34,358 nt of DNA from Flavobacteriales bacterium (GCA_020435995.1 JAGQYO010000035.1:1-34358); one strand, 5' to 3'. Shown: positions 7,989-16,382, counted from the stretch's first letter. Notes: a model not told the origin generated them from the sequence alone. Numbers and translations: made by a program.

Positions 7989-9005
7989 ATGAAAAAAGAA
8001 TTTTTACTGATAAATGCGCTTATTTTTATTCTGGCAGTATCCTATGCGCAGACTAATGTAAAGCTCAGAATTTTGCACAAATCTGGAAATCAAGATTTTA
8101 AATTAGGTGAAGTAGTTGTTACTCCTGACGGATACAACTTTAAATTTACCAGACTTCAATACTACATTTCCGGAATAACACTTATACATGACAAAGGGCT
8201 GGAGTCAAAAGCTCAGGATGTATATATTCTGGAAGATGCATCCTTAAGGCAAACCCACGATTTAGGCGTCCATAATGTTGAGTATATAGAAGGAATTAGA
8301 TTTCATATCGGCGTAGACAATGGGCCGAATCCGAATCCCAACGATCCCTCAACGAATACTACAAACCATGCAGACCCCGCTCTGTGGCCATCGGACCATG
8401 CATTGAGTCTAAAAAGTCCTGCAATGCACTGGGGTTGGGCTTCTGGCTATCGGTTTGTTTGTATGGAAGGTTTTTCTGGACCTAGCACTAATTTATCGTG
8501 CGAAATGCACGCCCTAGGGGACAAAAACTACAATGAGGTGAATTTGCTTGCAGGGGCGGTTAATAATGGCGGCGAAATGGTAATAGAAATTAATGCGGAT
8601 TACTTGCAGTCACTTAATAATGTCGATATGGCTACGGGTTTTTATTTGCATAGCCAAAATGGAAAGGCGGCTACTTTTTTAAATAACTTCAAAACGAGTG
8701 TGTTCACACCATTTATGGATCCCATTAAGAACACCACTTCCGTTGGCCAAGTTTCGGGTCACGATTATAGGATGAGTCTTTATCCTAATCCTTCAAAAGG
8801 AAATGTTCTCTTAAATTTTAATCCAATGCATCAGAAGGTATATAACTTGGTCATTTTCGATCTAAAGGGAGATAAAATACGAGAATATCAGTCTATCGAA
8901 AAAGGAAACCTTGTGATTCAAGAGTTGCCATTGGGAATCTATTCTGTCTCACTTTTTGAAAACGATGAGATAATTGAGAACAAGAAAATCGTGATTTCGA
9001 GATAG
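7989..9005 (+). CDS. MbnP-like copper-binding protein with T9SS sorting domain
   Basis: A 338-residue exported protein. The start at 7989 is set by an AAAGGA eight bases upstream and a signal peptide ending at SYAQ. The body (about 20-240) looks like the MbnP family: FTRLQYYISGITL, the variable Asn/Pro loop, and the core P-A-M-H147-W148-G-W150-A-S-G-Y154-R-F. In characterised MbnP/CorA-type proteins a Trp is oxidised to kynurenine and helps bind copper; which Trp would be modified here cannot be told. The C-terminal 80 residues (from about 258, YPNPSKGN... to KKIVISR) form a type A T9SS sorting domain, so the protein is probably exported across the outer membrane to the cell surface. The next gene encodes the likely modifying di-heme enzyme. 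Confidence 0.85.
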   Translation: MKKEFLLINALIFILAVSYAQTNVKLRILHKSGNQDFKLGEVVVTPDGYNFKFTRLQYYISGITLIHDKGLESKAQDVYILEDASLRQTHDLGVHNVEYIEGIRFHIGVDNGPNPNPNDPSTNTTNHADPALWPSDHALSLKSPAMHWGWASGYRFVCMEGFSGPSTNLSCEMHALGDKNYNEVNLLAGAVNNGGEMVIEINADYLQSLNNVDMATGFYLHSQNGKAATFLNNFKTSVFTPFMDPIKNTTSVGQVSGHDYRMSLYPNPSKGNVLLNFNPMHQKVYNLVIFDLKGDKIREYQSIEKGNLVIQELPLGIYSVSLFENDEIIENKKIVISR

Positions 9006-9012
9006 CAAGGAA

Positions 9013-10020
9013 ATGTCGTATTTACTTCTTTCATTCATAGCATTTTGGTCAATGGTTCCCATGTTGGATTTGGTTAAAACTCCTTATGAACTAGCTGAGT
9101 TAAATGTGCCTTCACATTTTCCTAAGGTTCCTTTTCCATCCGACAATGAACTTACTGAAGCTCGTTGGAAATTGGGAAAGAAACTGTTTTTTGATCCGAT
9201 TTTATCTAGAGATAGTTCTATAAGTTGCGGTTCATGTCATCTCCCTGATTATGCATTTTCGGACACGCTATCGTTTAGCCTTGGTGTTGAAAAAAGGAAG
9301 GGTGTGAGGAATGCACCTTCGTTGAGTAACATCGCGTACCATCCCTATTTTAATCGTGATGGAGGCACTCCTACCTTAGAAATGCAATTACTCGTACCTA
9401 TTCAAGAGCACTTGGAATTTGACTTCAATATTGTTGATATAGCGGATAGAATGTTAAGGGATAGTGCTTATCATCAAATGAGTGCAGATGCGTACAACCG
9501 CATTCCTGATCCCTACGTGATTTCGAGGGCTATTGCAACTTTTGAGAGAACACTTATAAGCTCAACCAGTAAATATGATCGAGTTATGCAGGAGCAGGAG
9601 GAGTTTTCTGAAAAGGAAAAAAAAGGGTTTGAATTATTTATGGGAGATAGAGCAAATTGTTCCTCCTGTCATTCGGGGTTCAATTTTACGAATTACTCAT
9701 TTGAGAACAATGGATTACAACTACAATACGCCGACTCGGGTAGAATGCGAGTTACGAAAGAAGAATCGGATCGAGCTAAATTTAAAGTTCCTTCATTGCG
9801 CAACATTGCTCTTACTGGGCCTTACATGCATGATGGTTCTATAGAAAGTTTAAAGGAGGTGGTAGAGCATTATTCTTTAGGAGTAAAACCAAATATCGCA
9901 TTAAGTCCACAGGTTCGGAATATTCAATTATCTGAAGAAGAAAAGGAATATTTAATTGCTTTTTTGAACACATTAAGTGATTTTAATTTTATTGAAAATC
10001 AAATATATAAGTCAGAATAA
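9013..10020 (+). CDS. di-heme cytochrome c peroxidase/MauG family protein, MbnH-like
   Basis: A 335-residue bacterial di-heme protein with two c-heme sites, C72-GS-C75-H76 and C216-SS-C219-H220, and the family signature LRNIALTGPYMHDG. Di-heme peroxidases carry a Met heme ligand in the helix after that signature; here the aligned position in LKEVVEHY is Tyr287, as in MauG. MauG and MbnH are not simple peroxidases: they form high-valent iron and oxidise Trp on a partner protein. With the MbnP-like gene ending 7 bases upstream, the substrate is probably that protein. The start has AAGGA just upstream. The N-terminal hydrophobic segment lacks a positive N-region, so its export signal is weak by eye, though heme attachment requires the periplasm. 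Confidence 0.88.
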   Translation: MSYLLLSFIAFWSMVPMLDLVKTPYELAELNVPSHFPKVPFPSDNELTEARWKLGKKLFFDPILSRDSSISCGSCHLPDYAFSDTLSFSLGVEKRKGVRNAPSLSNIAYHPYFNRDGGTPTLEMQLLVPIQEHLEFDFNIVDIADRMLRDSAYHQMSADAYNRIPDPYVISRAIATFERTLISSTSKYDRVMQEQEEFSEKEKKGFELFMGDRANCSSCHSGFNFTNYSFENNGLQLQYADSGRMRVTKEESDRAKFKVPSLRNIALTGPYMHDGSIESLKEVVEHYSLGVKPNIALSPQVRNIQLSEEEKEYLIAFLNTLSDFNFIENQIYKSE

Positions 10021-10059
10021 ATAAAAAATAAAGGCTTAAAATAAATACAATACTAGGTT

Positions 10060-10773
10060 ATGAAAATGTTTACTCATGTTATGTTATTTGTACTGTCGAT
10101 TACGCTTTCGTTTGGCGGTTATGCTCAATCATTTACTCTTTCAGATACCATAATCGTTGATAGCCTGTATATTAATGGCTATTCTGATAACGGAATCAAC
10201 TTGATGAACAAAACCAGCAATAAAATGCTCATTAAATGGCGTGTATTAATAAATACAATTGACACGGCTAATTGGCAGATTCTATATTGCTCATATCCTT
10301 CTTGTCGTGCATACATTGCCCCTGAGGAATTATGTGATACCATTGATGGTGGACAGCAAATAAGAATAAGTAATCTGAATATTGAGGCAGGAAACACCCC
10401 TAAAGATTGTAGGCTTACGATTGAATATTTTGATTTATTAGATTCTACTTATAGGGATACGGCCACCTATTTGTTTTTTGCAAGCTCTACCGATAAAGGT
10501 GAAACAGATGACAAAACATCCATTCAGGAGCATTCTGGTTTTGATTACATAAAGATTTATCCTCAGCCTGCCGTGCGAGATTTGTTTATATCAAGCCGGT
10601 TGGAAATGAAGTCGATTCGATTGGTCGATTATTCTGGACGGGTTTTTTTCGAAGATGCTTCATCATCCTTTGAAAGTGAAATAAATGTCTCCCAATTCTC
10701 AAAAGGACTCTACCTGCTTGAAGTAAAAACAGCAGATGGCACAATAAAAACAAGCAAAATTATTCTTCAATAA
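10060..10773 (+). CDS. T9SS-exported protein of unknown function
   Basis: A 237-residue protein with a signal peptide ending at GYAQ and a type A T9SS sorting domain from about residue 160 (IKIYPQPAVRD to KIILQ). The middle part is a predicted beta-sandwich with a short Cys-containing motif (WQILYCSYPSCRAY) and two further Cys (LCDT, DCR). Similar W...C....C modules occur in other Bacteroidota surface proteins, but I cannot name a function. It lies 39 bases after the di-heme gene and 19 bases before the cupredoxin pair, so it probably belongs to the same surface copper machinery, perhaps as a scaffold or metal ligand. Confidence 0.75.
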   Translation: MKMFTHVMLFVLSITLSFGGYAQSFTLSDTIIVDSLYINGYSDNGINLMNKTSNKMLIKWRVLINTIDTANWQILYCSYPSCRAYIAPEELCDTIDGGQQIRISNLNIEAGNTPKDCRLTIEYFDLLDSTYRDTATYLFFASSTDKGETDDKTSIQEHSGFDYIKIYPQPAVRDLFISSRLEMKSIRLVDYSGRVFFEDASSSFESEINVSQFSKGLYLLEVKTADGTIKTSKIILQ

Positions 10774-10792
10774 ATTCTAATTAAAAACGCAC

Positions 10793-11662
10793 ATGAAATT
10801 ACTTATATCATTTACTTGGATACTCGGTATTATTTTTCATTCGGTATCCTATGGCACTGTGGTCAACAAGACTTTGGTGCTGAATAAGGGCATTATTTAT
10901 ACAGTTGATTCAAATCAGGCTCCTTATTACTGTTTCAATTCTGATACGATTTTTCGTCAAACGAACGAACGGATTTTGGCAACAACGGGCGACAGCTTGG
11001 TTATTAGTGTACTCAACAATACATTGGATACTCAAAGCTTTGTGATTAAGGATTATCTAATTAATGAATTGATCTATCCGAATTCCACCAAACAAGTTTC
11101 GTTGGTGCCATCCAAAGCTGGAATTCATGTTTATTCATCAGGTGAAAATGGGAAAGAGATAAACCATTGGGGAGCTTCAGGAATGTTACTGGTTACAGAT
11201 GCAAATGATGCGAACAAAGCAACATATTACTGGAATATAAAGGAATTTGAGTTGGAGAAAGTTAAGCAACTCGATTCTGGAAAAACCGTGGACTGGAATA
11301 CATATTATCCAGATTACTTTACCGTAAATGGACTTGGCAAGGATCAATTGGTTGGAGATGTGGTTACCAATCCTACTGGCTTGGTTGGGGACTCTATCTT
11401 GATTGCAATTACAAATACAGGCAAAGCACTTCATCCGATTCACTTTCACGGATATCACTGTATAGCAAAGGAAGTAAACTCTAAAACGATACAAAAAGGA
11501 AGTAATAAAGACACATTTTCTATAAAATCAGGGGATGCCGTTTTATTGCTATTAATTCCCGATAAAATAGGGGTGTATCCAGTTCACGACCACAACCTCA
11601 TAGCGGTAGCAGGTGGGGGCAAGTATCCTAATGGCATATTCATGATAATAAATATTAAGTAA
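10793..11662 (+). CDS. two-domain cupredoxin protein lacking the type 1 Cys
   Basis: A 289-residue exported protein with a signal peptide and two cupredoxin-like domains. The second domain carries H214-PI-H217-F-H219-G-Y-H222 and V-H265-D-H267-N, which match multicopper oxidase motifs 3 and 4. The HCH Cys is Asp266 and the downstream His is missing, so a type 1 electron-entry copper cannot form, while trinuclear-type His ligands remain. The first domain shows no His cluster. There is no T9SS domain. Its stop codon overlaps the next start (TAATG), so it is translated together with the full-site cupredoxin that follows, and the two may act as one complex. A redox-inactive copper carrier is the main alternative. 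Confidence 0.8.
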   Translation: MKLLISFTWILGIIFHSVSYGTVVNKTLVLNKGIIYTVDSNQAPYYCFNSDTIFRQTNERILATTGDSLVISVLNNTLDTQSFVIKDYLINELIYPNSTKQVSLVPSKAGIHVYSSGENGKEINHWGASGMLLVTDANDANKATYYWNIKEFELEKVKQLDSGKTVDWNTYYPDYFTVNGLGKDQLVGDVVTNPTGLVGDSILIAITNTGKALHPIHFHGYHCIAKEVNSKTIQKGSNKDTFSIKSGDAVLLLLIPDKIGVYPVHDHNLIAVAGGGKYPNGIFMIINIK

Positions 11663-12855
11663 TGAAGTATTCAATTCTATTTTTTTTAGTCTCTTATATG
11701 GGGCTTTCAGGGTGGGCGCAGGCCGACACCTCTTTCAATATTTGGATGTGGACCACAGGAAAACATTATCTACACGATGGACAAACACTCAAGAACTATG
11801 GTTTTACTTTGGGAATTGGCACGCCAACTATCCCTGGCCCAGTACTTCGAGTGAAACAAGGTCAAAAAGTGCAATTGGACGTAAGGAACCAGAGCCAAGG
11901 AGCACCTCATACAATACATTTACATGGGTTAGATGCTGATCAAAACAATGATGGCGTTCCTCTTACAAGTTGGGATATAAAACATAAAGAAACCAAGGCT
12001 TACGAGTTTGTGGCTGAGCATCCGGGCACCTATCTTTATCACTGTCACGTGGCCTCTGTTATTCATGTTCAATTGGGTATGTACGGTTCGATTATCGTAG
12101 AGCCTACGGCTAATGAAGCTGCACCGGGTTATTTTTATGGTCGAGACTTTAACTTATTGATATCAGAGGCGGACAAATCGTGGTTTGATAACAAGCCCAT
12201 TCACTCCACTGGTGATTCTGTACACGCTTTGTTTTCTATACCGGCTTATGAGCCAGATTATTTTTTTGTAAATGGTCAGGGGCAGCAGCAGATCGACTCG
12301 TTGATCATGCGGCCAGATGAGAACGTGTTTCTCAGGTTATCCAACGTTGGTTATTTTGAAAATCTTGTCAAATTTCCTAGCAGTTTATCTGTTCGATTAA
12401 TTTCATCAGATGGAAGGCCGCTTCCGAATAAAACTATCATTGACAGTTTGTATATAGGAGCTGGGGAGCGTTATGGGGTTATGCTTTCGCCTATTGGAAA
12501 AAGTACAGGATCAATCGAAATACAGTATTTACACATGTTTACCGGAAATCGAGTACAGTCTGAGTTTGTACCTTATGGATGGGATGAAAGCTTGGGAATT
12601 GAGACCACTTCAATATATGATGGCTTTCAAGTTTATCCCAATCCGGTAATTGACAAAGTTCATATAAGTTATAAGACTGATGGCCCTTATCAAGTCAATA
12701 TTATTGATCTTGCGGGAAAGATACTCAACTCAGATTTCAGCATTGAAAAAAATGAAATAATTATGGATTTGAGCTCCCATAAACCAGGGGTATATTCTTT
12801 ACAGATTATGCAAAATGATAAGGTAGTTTATACCAATTCAATTATAAAGATGTAG
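11662..12855 (+). CDS. multicopper oxidase-like cupredoxin protein with T9SS sorting domain
   Basis: A 397-residue exported protein: signal peptide (to GWAQ), an N-terminal cupredoxin domain, a second cupredoxin domain without His ligands (about 190-305), and a C-terminal type A T9SS sorting domain (about 320-397, VYPNPVIDK). Domain 1 has H83-TI-H86-L-H88-G and H127-C128-H129, followed by H135 and M140, a complete type 1 site plus trinuclear-type His residues. The C-to-H spacing is longer than in laccases and shorter than in copper nitrite reductase. A three-domain oxidase would need a second set of trinuclear ligands; these are present in the overlapping upstream gene. Oxidation of Cu(I) or another reductant at the surface is a plausible role. 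Last gene of the operon. Confidence 0.85.
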   Translation: MKYSILFFLVSYMGLSGWAQADTSFNIWMWTTGKHYLHDGQTLKNYGFTLGIGTPTIPGPVLRVKQGQKVQLDVRNQSQGAPHTIHLHGLDADQNNDGVPLTSWDIKHKETKAYEFVAEHPGTYLYHCHVASVIHVQLGMYGSIIVEPTANEAAPGYFYGRDFNLLISEADKSWFDNKPIHSTGDSVHALFSIPAYEPDYFFVNGQGQQQIDSLIMRPDENVFLRLSNVGYFENLVKFPSSLSVRLISSDGRPLPNKTIIDSLYIGAGERYGVMLSPIGKSTGSIEIQYLHMFTGNRVQSEFVPYGWDESLGIETTSIYDGFQVYPNPVIDKVHISYKTDGPYQVNIIDLAGKILNSDFSIEKNEIIMDLSSHKPGVYSLQIMQNDKVVYTNSIIKM

Positions 12856-12951
12856 TAGACATGGAGAGTCTATAAGGAACTAGGCTGTTGTTTGTTTCAG
12901 ATCATTTATCAATCAACTGTTTTAAGCACTAGATTCTTCAGGAGCCTAGCC

Positions 12952-12959
12952 TATTTTTG
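12952..12959 (+). promoter_or_regulatory. candidate -7 element of the queE promoter
   Basis: TATTTTTG matches TAnnTTTG exactly. No convincing -33 TTTG is seen at the right distance. A start about seven bases downstream would leave almost no leader before ATG 12967. The same bases overlap the right arm of an inverted repeat (CTAGGCT 12880-12886, AGCCTAG 12943-12949), so this stretch could instead end the copper operon. Confidence 0.35.
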
Positions 12960-12966
12960 CGCTTGT

Positions 12967-13593
12967 ATGAAATTGGCTTCTACTTCGTTTTTAGAGTTTT
13001 CTTATCCAGTAATGGAACATTTCTATACCATTCAGGGAGAAGGAGCGCACGCAGGAAAGGCCGCGTATTTTATTAGAATAGGCGGGTGCAACGTGGGCTG
13101 TCCTTGGTGTGATGTAAAAGAAAGCTGGGAAGCAGAAGACCATCCAAATACTTCGGTTGCGCAGATTTTAGAATGGCTGCAAGATTCGGATGCCACAAAT
13201 GTGGTTATCACGGGAGGCGAACCCACGATGTACGATTTAAACCCAATTTGTACTGTACTAAAAAAAGCAGGGTATCAACTGTGGTTGGAGACATCAGGGG
13301 CATATCCCATTTCGGGAATGTGGGATTGGATTGTACTCTCGCCAAAAAGAAGAAAAATGCCGCTCGACGAAAATTACCCATTAGCGGATGAATTGAAGCA
13401 AGTGATTGTTAGGCTTCCTGATTTTGATTTGGCCCTTGCTGAATCTGAAAAAATGAACGAGCACGCAAGGCTATTTATGCAGCCAGAGTGGAGTAGGGAG
13501 GAAGAAGTGTTACCCGCCATTATCAACTTTGTAAAGAAAAACCCGAGATGGCAAATTAGTCTTCAAACCCATAAATACATGCAGATTCCATAA
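12967..13593 (+). CDS. queE: 7-carboxy-7-deazaguanine synthase (QueE)
   Basis: A radical SAM enzyme of 208 residues that contracts 6-carboxytetrahydropterin to 7-carboxy-7-deazaguanine, a step in queuosine biosynthesis. The FeS motif is C41-NVG-C45-PW-C48, typical for Bacteroidota QueE, preceded by FYTIQGEG and followed by the SAM-binding TGGEP. The C-terminus SLQTHKYMQIP is characteristic. The ATG at 12967 is chosen over an upstream TTG because it gives the usual short lead-in before MEHFYTIQGEG. Other queuosine genes are not in the window. It is 111 bases after the copper operon and convergent with the next gene. Confidence 0.95.
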   Translation: MKLASTSFLEFSYPVMEHFYTIQGEGAHAGKAAYFIRIGGCNVGCPWCDVKESWEAEDHPNTSVAQILEWLQDSDATNVVITGGEPTMYDLNPICTVLKKAGYQLWLETSGAYPISGMWDWIVLSPKRRKMPLDENYPLADELKQVIVRLPDFDLALAESEKMNEHARLFMQPEWSREEEVLPAIINFVKKNPRWQISLQTHKYMQIP

Positions 13594-13687
13594 CAAAAGG
13601 TCAGCTATCTATTAAAGATTTGAAGCGATAACCCTTATTTAAAGTGGATGATTTGTGAGTTTTATTATCGAAATCAAAAACTGCGTT

Positions 13688-14467
13688 TTACTTCTTTGAG
13701 CTTAAGTCTATTTTATGTTTCACTTGAAGCCAAAAAACATTCAAATACAAATAATCGGTGGCCACTCTCGTGCTTGAAATGAGGGTATTCCACGTAAATG
13801 AAATATCTAAGTTGTCGCTGTACCTGTAAGTTGGACTAATAAGGAACCTATTTTGATCAAACACCTGATTCACCGTTTGCTTACCCGCGTTTATAAAAAT
13901 TTCGTTGCCCAAGTTTAGTAAAACCGCTTTCCCTAGCTTTTCATTGGAAATGTTGAACAAAGGAATGCTCGTGGTAAACCCATATCTAAATCTGAAATTA
14001 TAGCTGTTTGGAGTTTGTATTTTGCCATTATAGGGATTGAAAAAACGCTCCTCAATTCTGAATCTATGGTTAAATCGCACCCTGCCAGAAGCGTGTTTTA
14101 ATACCATATCCTGATATATTCTGAATTCCACCCTAACAACTTGTTCTGACAAATAGGCTCCCGAATGGGCAATGCCCGCAGCAATGTTTATGTTTGGATT
14201 GATTGCATAGCCAGCTCCAGTTCGAATCTGGTATTGGGAGTAGTTGCTAAAACTATTTTTCCATCGAAAGCCGCCGTCAGTGAGCAACGACCATTTCTGA
14301 TTAAACTTTAATTGGTTATAGTATTGAACCCACTGCTGATTTCCTGAATGAAAGGTGTTTTTTTGAGCCAACAAGGGTGTGGAACCCACGAAAATGTAAC
14401 AAATGAGGAATGCGAATACGCGACCATACTGGAAATTGAAGTACTTATTTTTAAGGGCAAAAAACAC
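13688..14467 (-). CDS. DUF2490 family outer-membrane beta-barrel protein
   Basis: A 259-residue protein with a signal peptide (to PLLAQ) and repeated amphipathic strands ending in aromatic residues, as in outer-membrane barrels. The DUF2490 pattern is visible in QQWVQYYNQLKFNQKW near the start, RFNHRFRIEERF in the middle and the final Phe-Trp-rich strand. The function of the family is unknown. The gene lies 14 bases after the N-formylglutamate amidohydrolase-like gene on the same strand, so it may be co-transcribed with the amidoligase cassette and act as an outlet or receptor, although it could equally be an unrelated downstream gene. Confidence 0.75.
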   Translation of the reverse strand: MFFALKNKYFNFQYGRVFAFLICYIFVGSTPLLAQKNTFHSGNQQWVQYYNQLKFNQKWSLLTDGGFRWKNSFSNYSQYQIRTGAGYAINPNINIAAGIAHSGAYLSEQVVRVEFRIYQDMVLKHASGRVRFNHRFRIEERFFNPYNGKIQTPNSYNFRFRYGFTTSIPLFNISNEKLGKAVLLNLGNEIFINAGKQTVNQVFDQNRFLISPTYRYSDNLDISFTWNTLISSTRVATDYLYLNVFWLQVKHKIDLSSKK

Positions 14468-14481
14468 AGTTTCAAATTACT

Positions 14482-15162
14482 TCAAATTTCTGAGGTAGAA
14501 ACGAGGTGCAAAATAGAATTGAATACTTGGGTGTTCAATTTTTTAGTAATCTTATCATTTTTTACTTCCAATTCGATACCGCTATACCCAATTGGAAATT
14601 GCTTGCGCAAATATGTGGTAAACCCATCGGCGGTACCCAAATAAGGATAGTTAAATCGGACATGCAATTGTGGATTTTCTTTTTGTATTTCAATTTTAAA
14701 TTGTTTGGCAAAAACCTTTTCTGAACTCCGCTTGGGGTCGTACAACAAGCCTATGTGGGCATTGCGGATTTTGCCATTGAGCACGGGCGTAAAACTGTGT
14801 ACTGATAAATGAAGCACCTCGCCATGTTGCTTGATGAGTTGGGCGATTTCCATCTCTACCTTGTTTCGATAAGGCAGATAATATGAATTAACCAAGATTT
14901 CCTTTTTCTCCTTAGTTAGTGGCTTAGTGAATTCCGAAAACAATTTTGGGTGATGTAACGAACGATTAAGTTCGATGAACAACCGAGAATAGGGATAATG
15001 AAAATGTTTTTTTGATAAAGGAATAAGCTCTTTAAAAAGACTTTCGGCACCCAGATCATAGGCCCTATGAGTTTGTAAAACCCCTCGATCAGGGGCAAAT
15101 AAATAGGCAAACTCTTCAGGGATTTTGTTTCCGAAATGCTCGCAGCTTAAAAGCAGAATCAT
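14482..15162 (-). CDS. N-formylglutamate amidohydrolase family hydrolase
   Basis: A 226-residue cytoplasmic metallohydrolase of the N-formylglutamate amidohydrolase fold. Motifs are SCEHFGN at the start, the ELNRS segment, LSVHSFTP (metal-binding His) and IELEVKND near the end. In histidine breakdown this fold cleaves formylglutamate, but no histidine-utilisation gene is nearby. Members are also known by comparative genomics in operons with ATP-grasp and GCS2 ligases, where they are predicted to cleave or trim amide bonds. Its ATG overlaps the stop of the GCS2 gene by 4 bases, which argues for this second role. Confidence 0.85.
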   Translation of the reverse strand: MILLLSCEHFGNKIPEEFAYLFAPDRGVLQTHRAYDLGAESLFKELIPLSKKHFHYPYSRLFIELNRSLHHPKLFSEFTKPLTKEKKEILVNSYYLPYRNKVEMEIAQLIKQHGEVLHLSVHSFTPVLNGKIRNAHIGLLYDPKRSSEKVFAKQFKIEIQKENPQLHVRFNYPYLGTADGFTTYLRKQFPIGYSGIELEVKNDKITKKLNTQVFNSILHLVSTSEI

Positions 15163-16382
15163 GCGCCAAACATCTGGTTTCTTTTCAGACTTTCAATCAA
15201 CTGCACATTCATTTCGTCGATTCGTTCCAAGCTTGGATTTGGCCCACAATACTGAAGCATTCGTGTAGCTAACGTTCCACGAGTTAATAAAGCTTCAATC
15301 ATATCAATCTGATTACATTCTAATCCTCTGTGATGTTTATCCAACAAATGAATCCAGACTTCTTTTACCGAGCATGATTTTTTCTGAATACCTAACGCCT
15401 GAAGCAACTCCACATCTTCTACTACCGCATTTTCTCCATCTTTAATTACCTTCAAAAAGACTTGAGAAAGTTTTTGTTCTGAAAATTGTTTGATGACTTC
15501 AAGTTCTTTTGCAGGCAACGAGCACAAATGTTTCAATACCGAAACAATTAACTTGAGAATGGCTATGTCCATAGACGGACTTTCTTGAATGTCAATGATC
15601 CGAATTTCGATGGCTCCGCGGTCAAATCTGGCAATAGCCCCTCGGCTGTTTAAAAAATGGTGATCTAAAATGCCTTCCGTATCATAAGGTTTGATGGCTA
15701 GGTTAATGGGTTCAAAAATTCGTTTGTAATAATCTTCCTTGGTGTAAACAGCCTCTGGGACAACGAGTCCAGCTATCACGGGAATTTTCGCTTGATTTTT
15801 TCGGTAGTATTCTAAGCGTGTATCTACGTATCCTGATACTTTTCCATCTAGGATAGGGGTGCTGGCCGAAAGCGCTGGAATGATGGGAAGTAGAATTCTA
15901 ATGGCTGCATGCAATTTGGCAAATTCCTCGTTTCCTGTAAAAGGTAAGTTGATGTGTGTACTCTGTAGGTTGCTCCACCCATGTCCTTTGCAATTAAAAA
16001 CTCGGTTGTATAAATTGTACACCTCATTGTGCTCGTGAGGCCAAATTTGGGTTTCGGTGAGTGGGTCGGCAGTTGGGTGAGCACCACCAGGCATCAGCAC
16101 AGCTTTGTGTTTTTCTAGAATGTTGTTTATCTCTAATACATTTTTGTGAAAATGCTCATCTAAGCCATTCAAACTTGGAGCTGGTCCATTGGTTTTTATT
16201 TCTAGCACGTGCGAAACAAGTTCATTGCTCCAGGCCACTTCTCCGTTTTCATAATCGGCAATAAAAGAGCCTGTTTTTTCTTTAAATATTAAATCGGCAA
16301 TCGATCTTATTTTTCGTGTGTTTTGGTCTACAATCATGTATTCCAATTCTACACCATACACGTCAAAAAGGTGATAACTCAT
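15159..16382 (-). CDS. GCS2-type carboxylate-amine ligase
   Basis: A 407-residue ATP-dependent ligase of the glutamate-cysteine ligase type 2 family (glutamine synthetase-like fold). The N-terminus has GVELEYMIVD (metal-binding Glu), then the middle PGGAHPTADP and WSNLQSTHINLPF (nucleotide and metal binding), and late RFDRGAIEIRIIDIQESP. These enzymes join the carboxylate of Glu or a similar acid to an amine; GCS2 outside glutathione operons usually has an unknown substrate. Its start overlaps the ATP-grasp gene by 4 bases and its end overlaps the amidohydrolase gene by 4 bases. Two different ligases in tandem suggest a product with at least two amide bonds. Confidence 0.9.
   Translation of the reverse strand: MSYHLFDVYGVELEYMIVDQNTRKIRSIADLIFKEKTGSFIADYENGEVAWSNELVSHVLEIKTNGPAPSLNGLDEHFHKNVLEINNILEKHKAVLMPGGAHPTADPLTETQIWPHEHNEVYNLYNRVFNCKGHGWSNLQSTHINLPFTGNEEFAKLHAAIRILLPIIPALSASTPILDGKVSGYVDTRLEYYRKNQAKIPVIAGLVVPEAVYTKEDYYKRIFEPINLAIKPYDTEGILDHHFLNSRGAIARFDRGAIEIRIIDIQESPSMDIAILKLIVSVLKHLCSLPAKELEVIKQFSEQKLSQVFLKVIKDGENAVVEDVELLQALGIQKKSCSVKEVWIHLLDKHHRGLECNQIDMIEALLTRGTLATRMLQYCGPNPSLERIDEMNVQLIESLKRNQMFGA

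Noticed and set aside
6757-12855. Methanobactin biosynthesis cluster
   Set aside because: MbnP- and MbnH-like genes are present, but no precursor peptide, MbnB or MbnC gene is seen, so peptide chalkophore synthesis is not supported.
12880-12949. Inverted repeat CTAGGCT/AGCCTAG as a terminator of the copper operon
   Set aside because: The 56-base spacer is too long for a standard intrinsic terminator, and the right arm overlaps an equally good queE promoter element.
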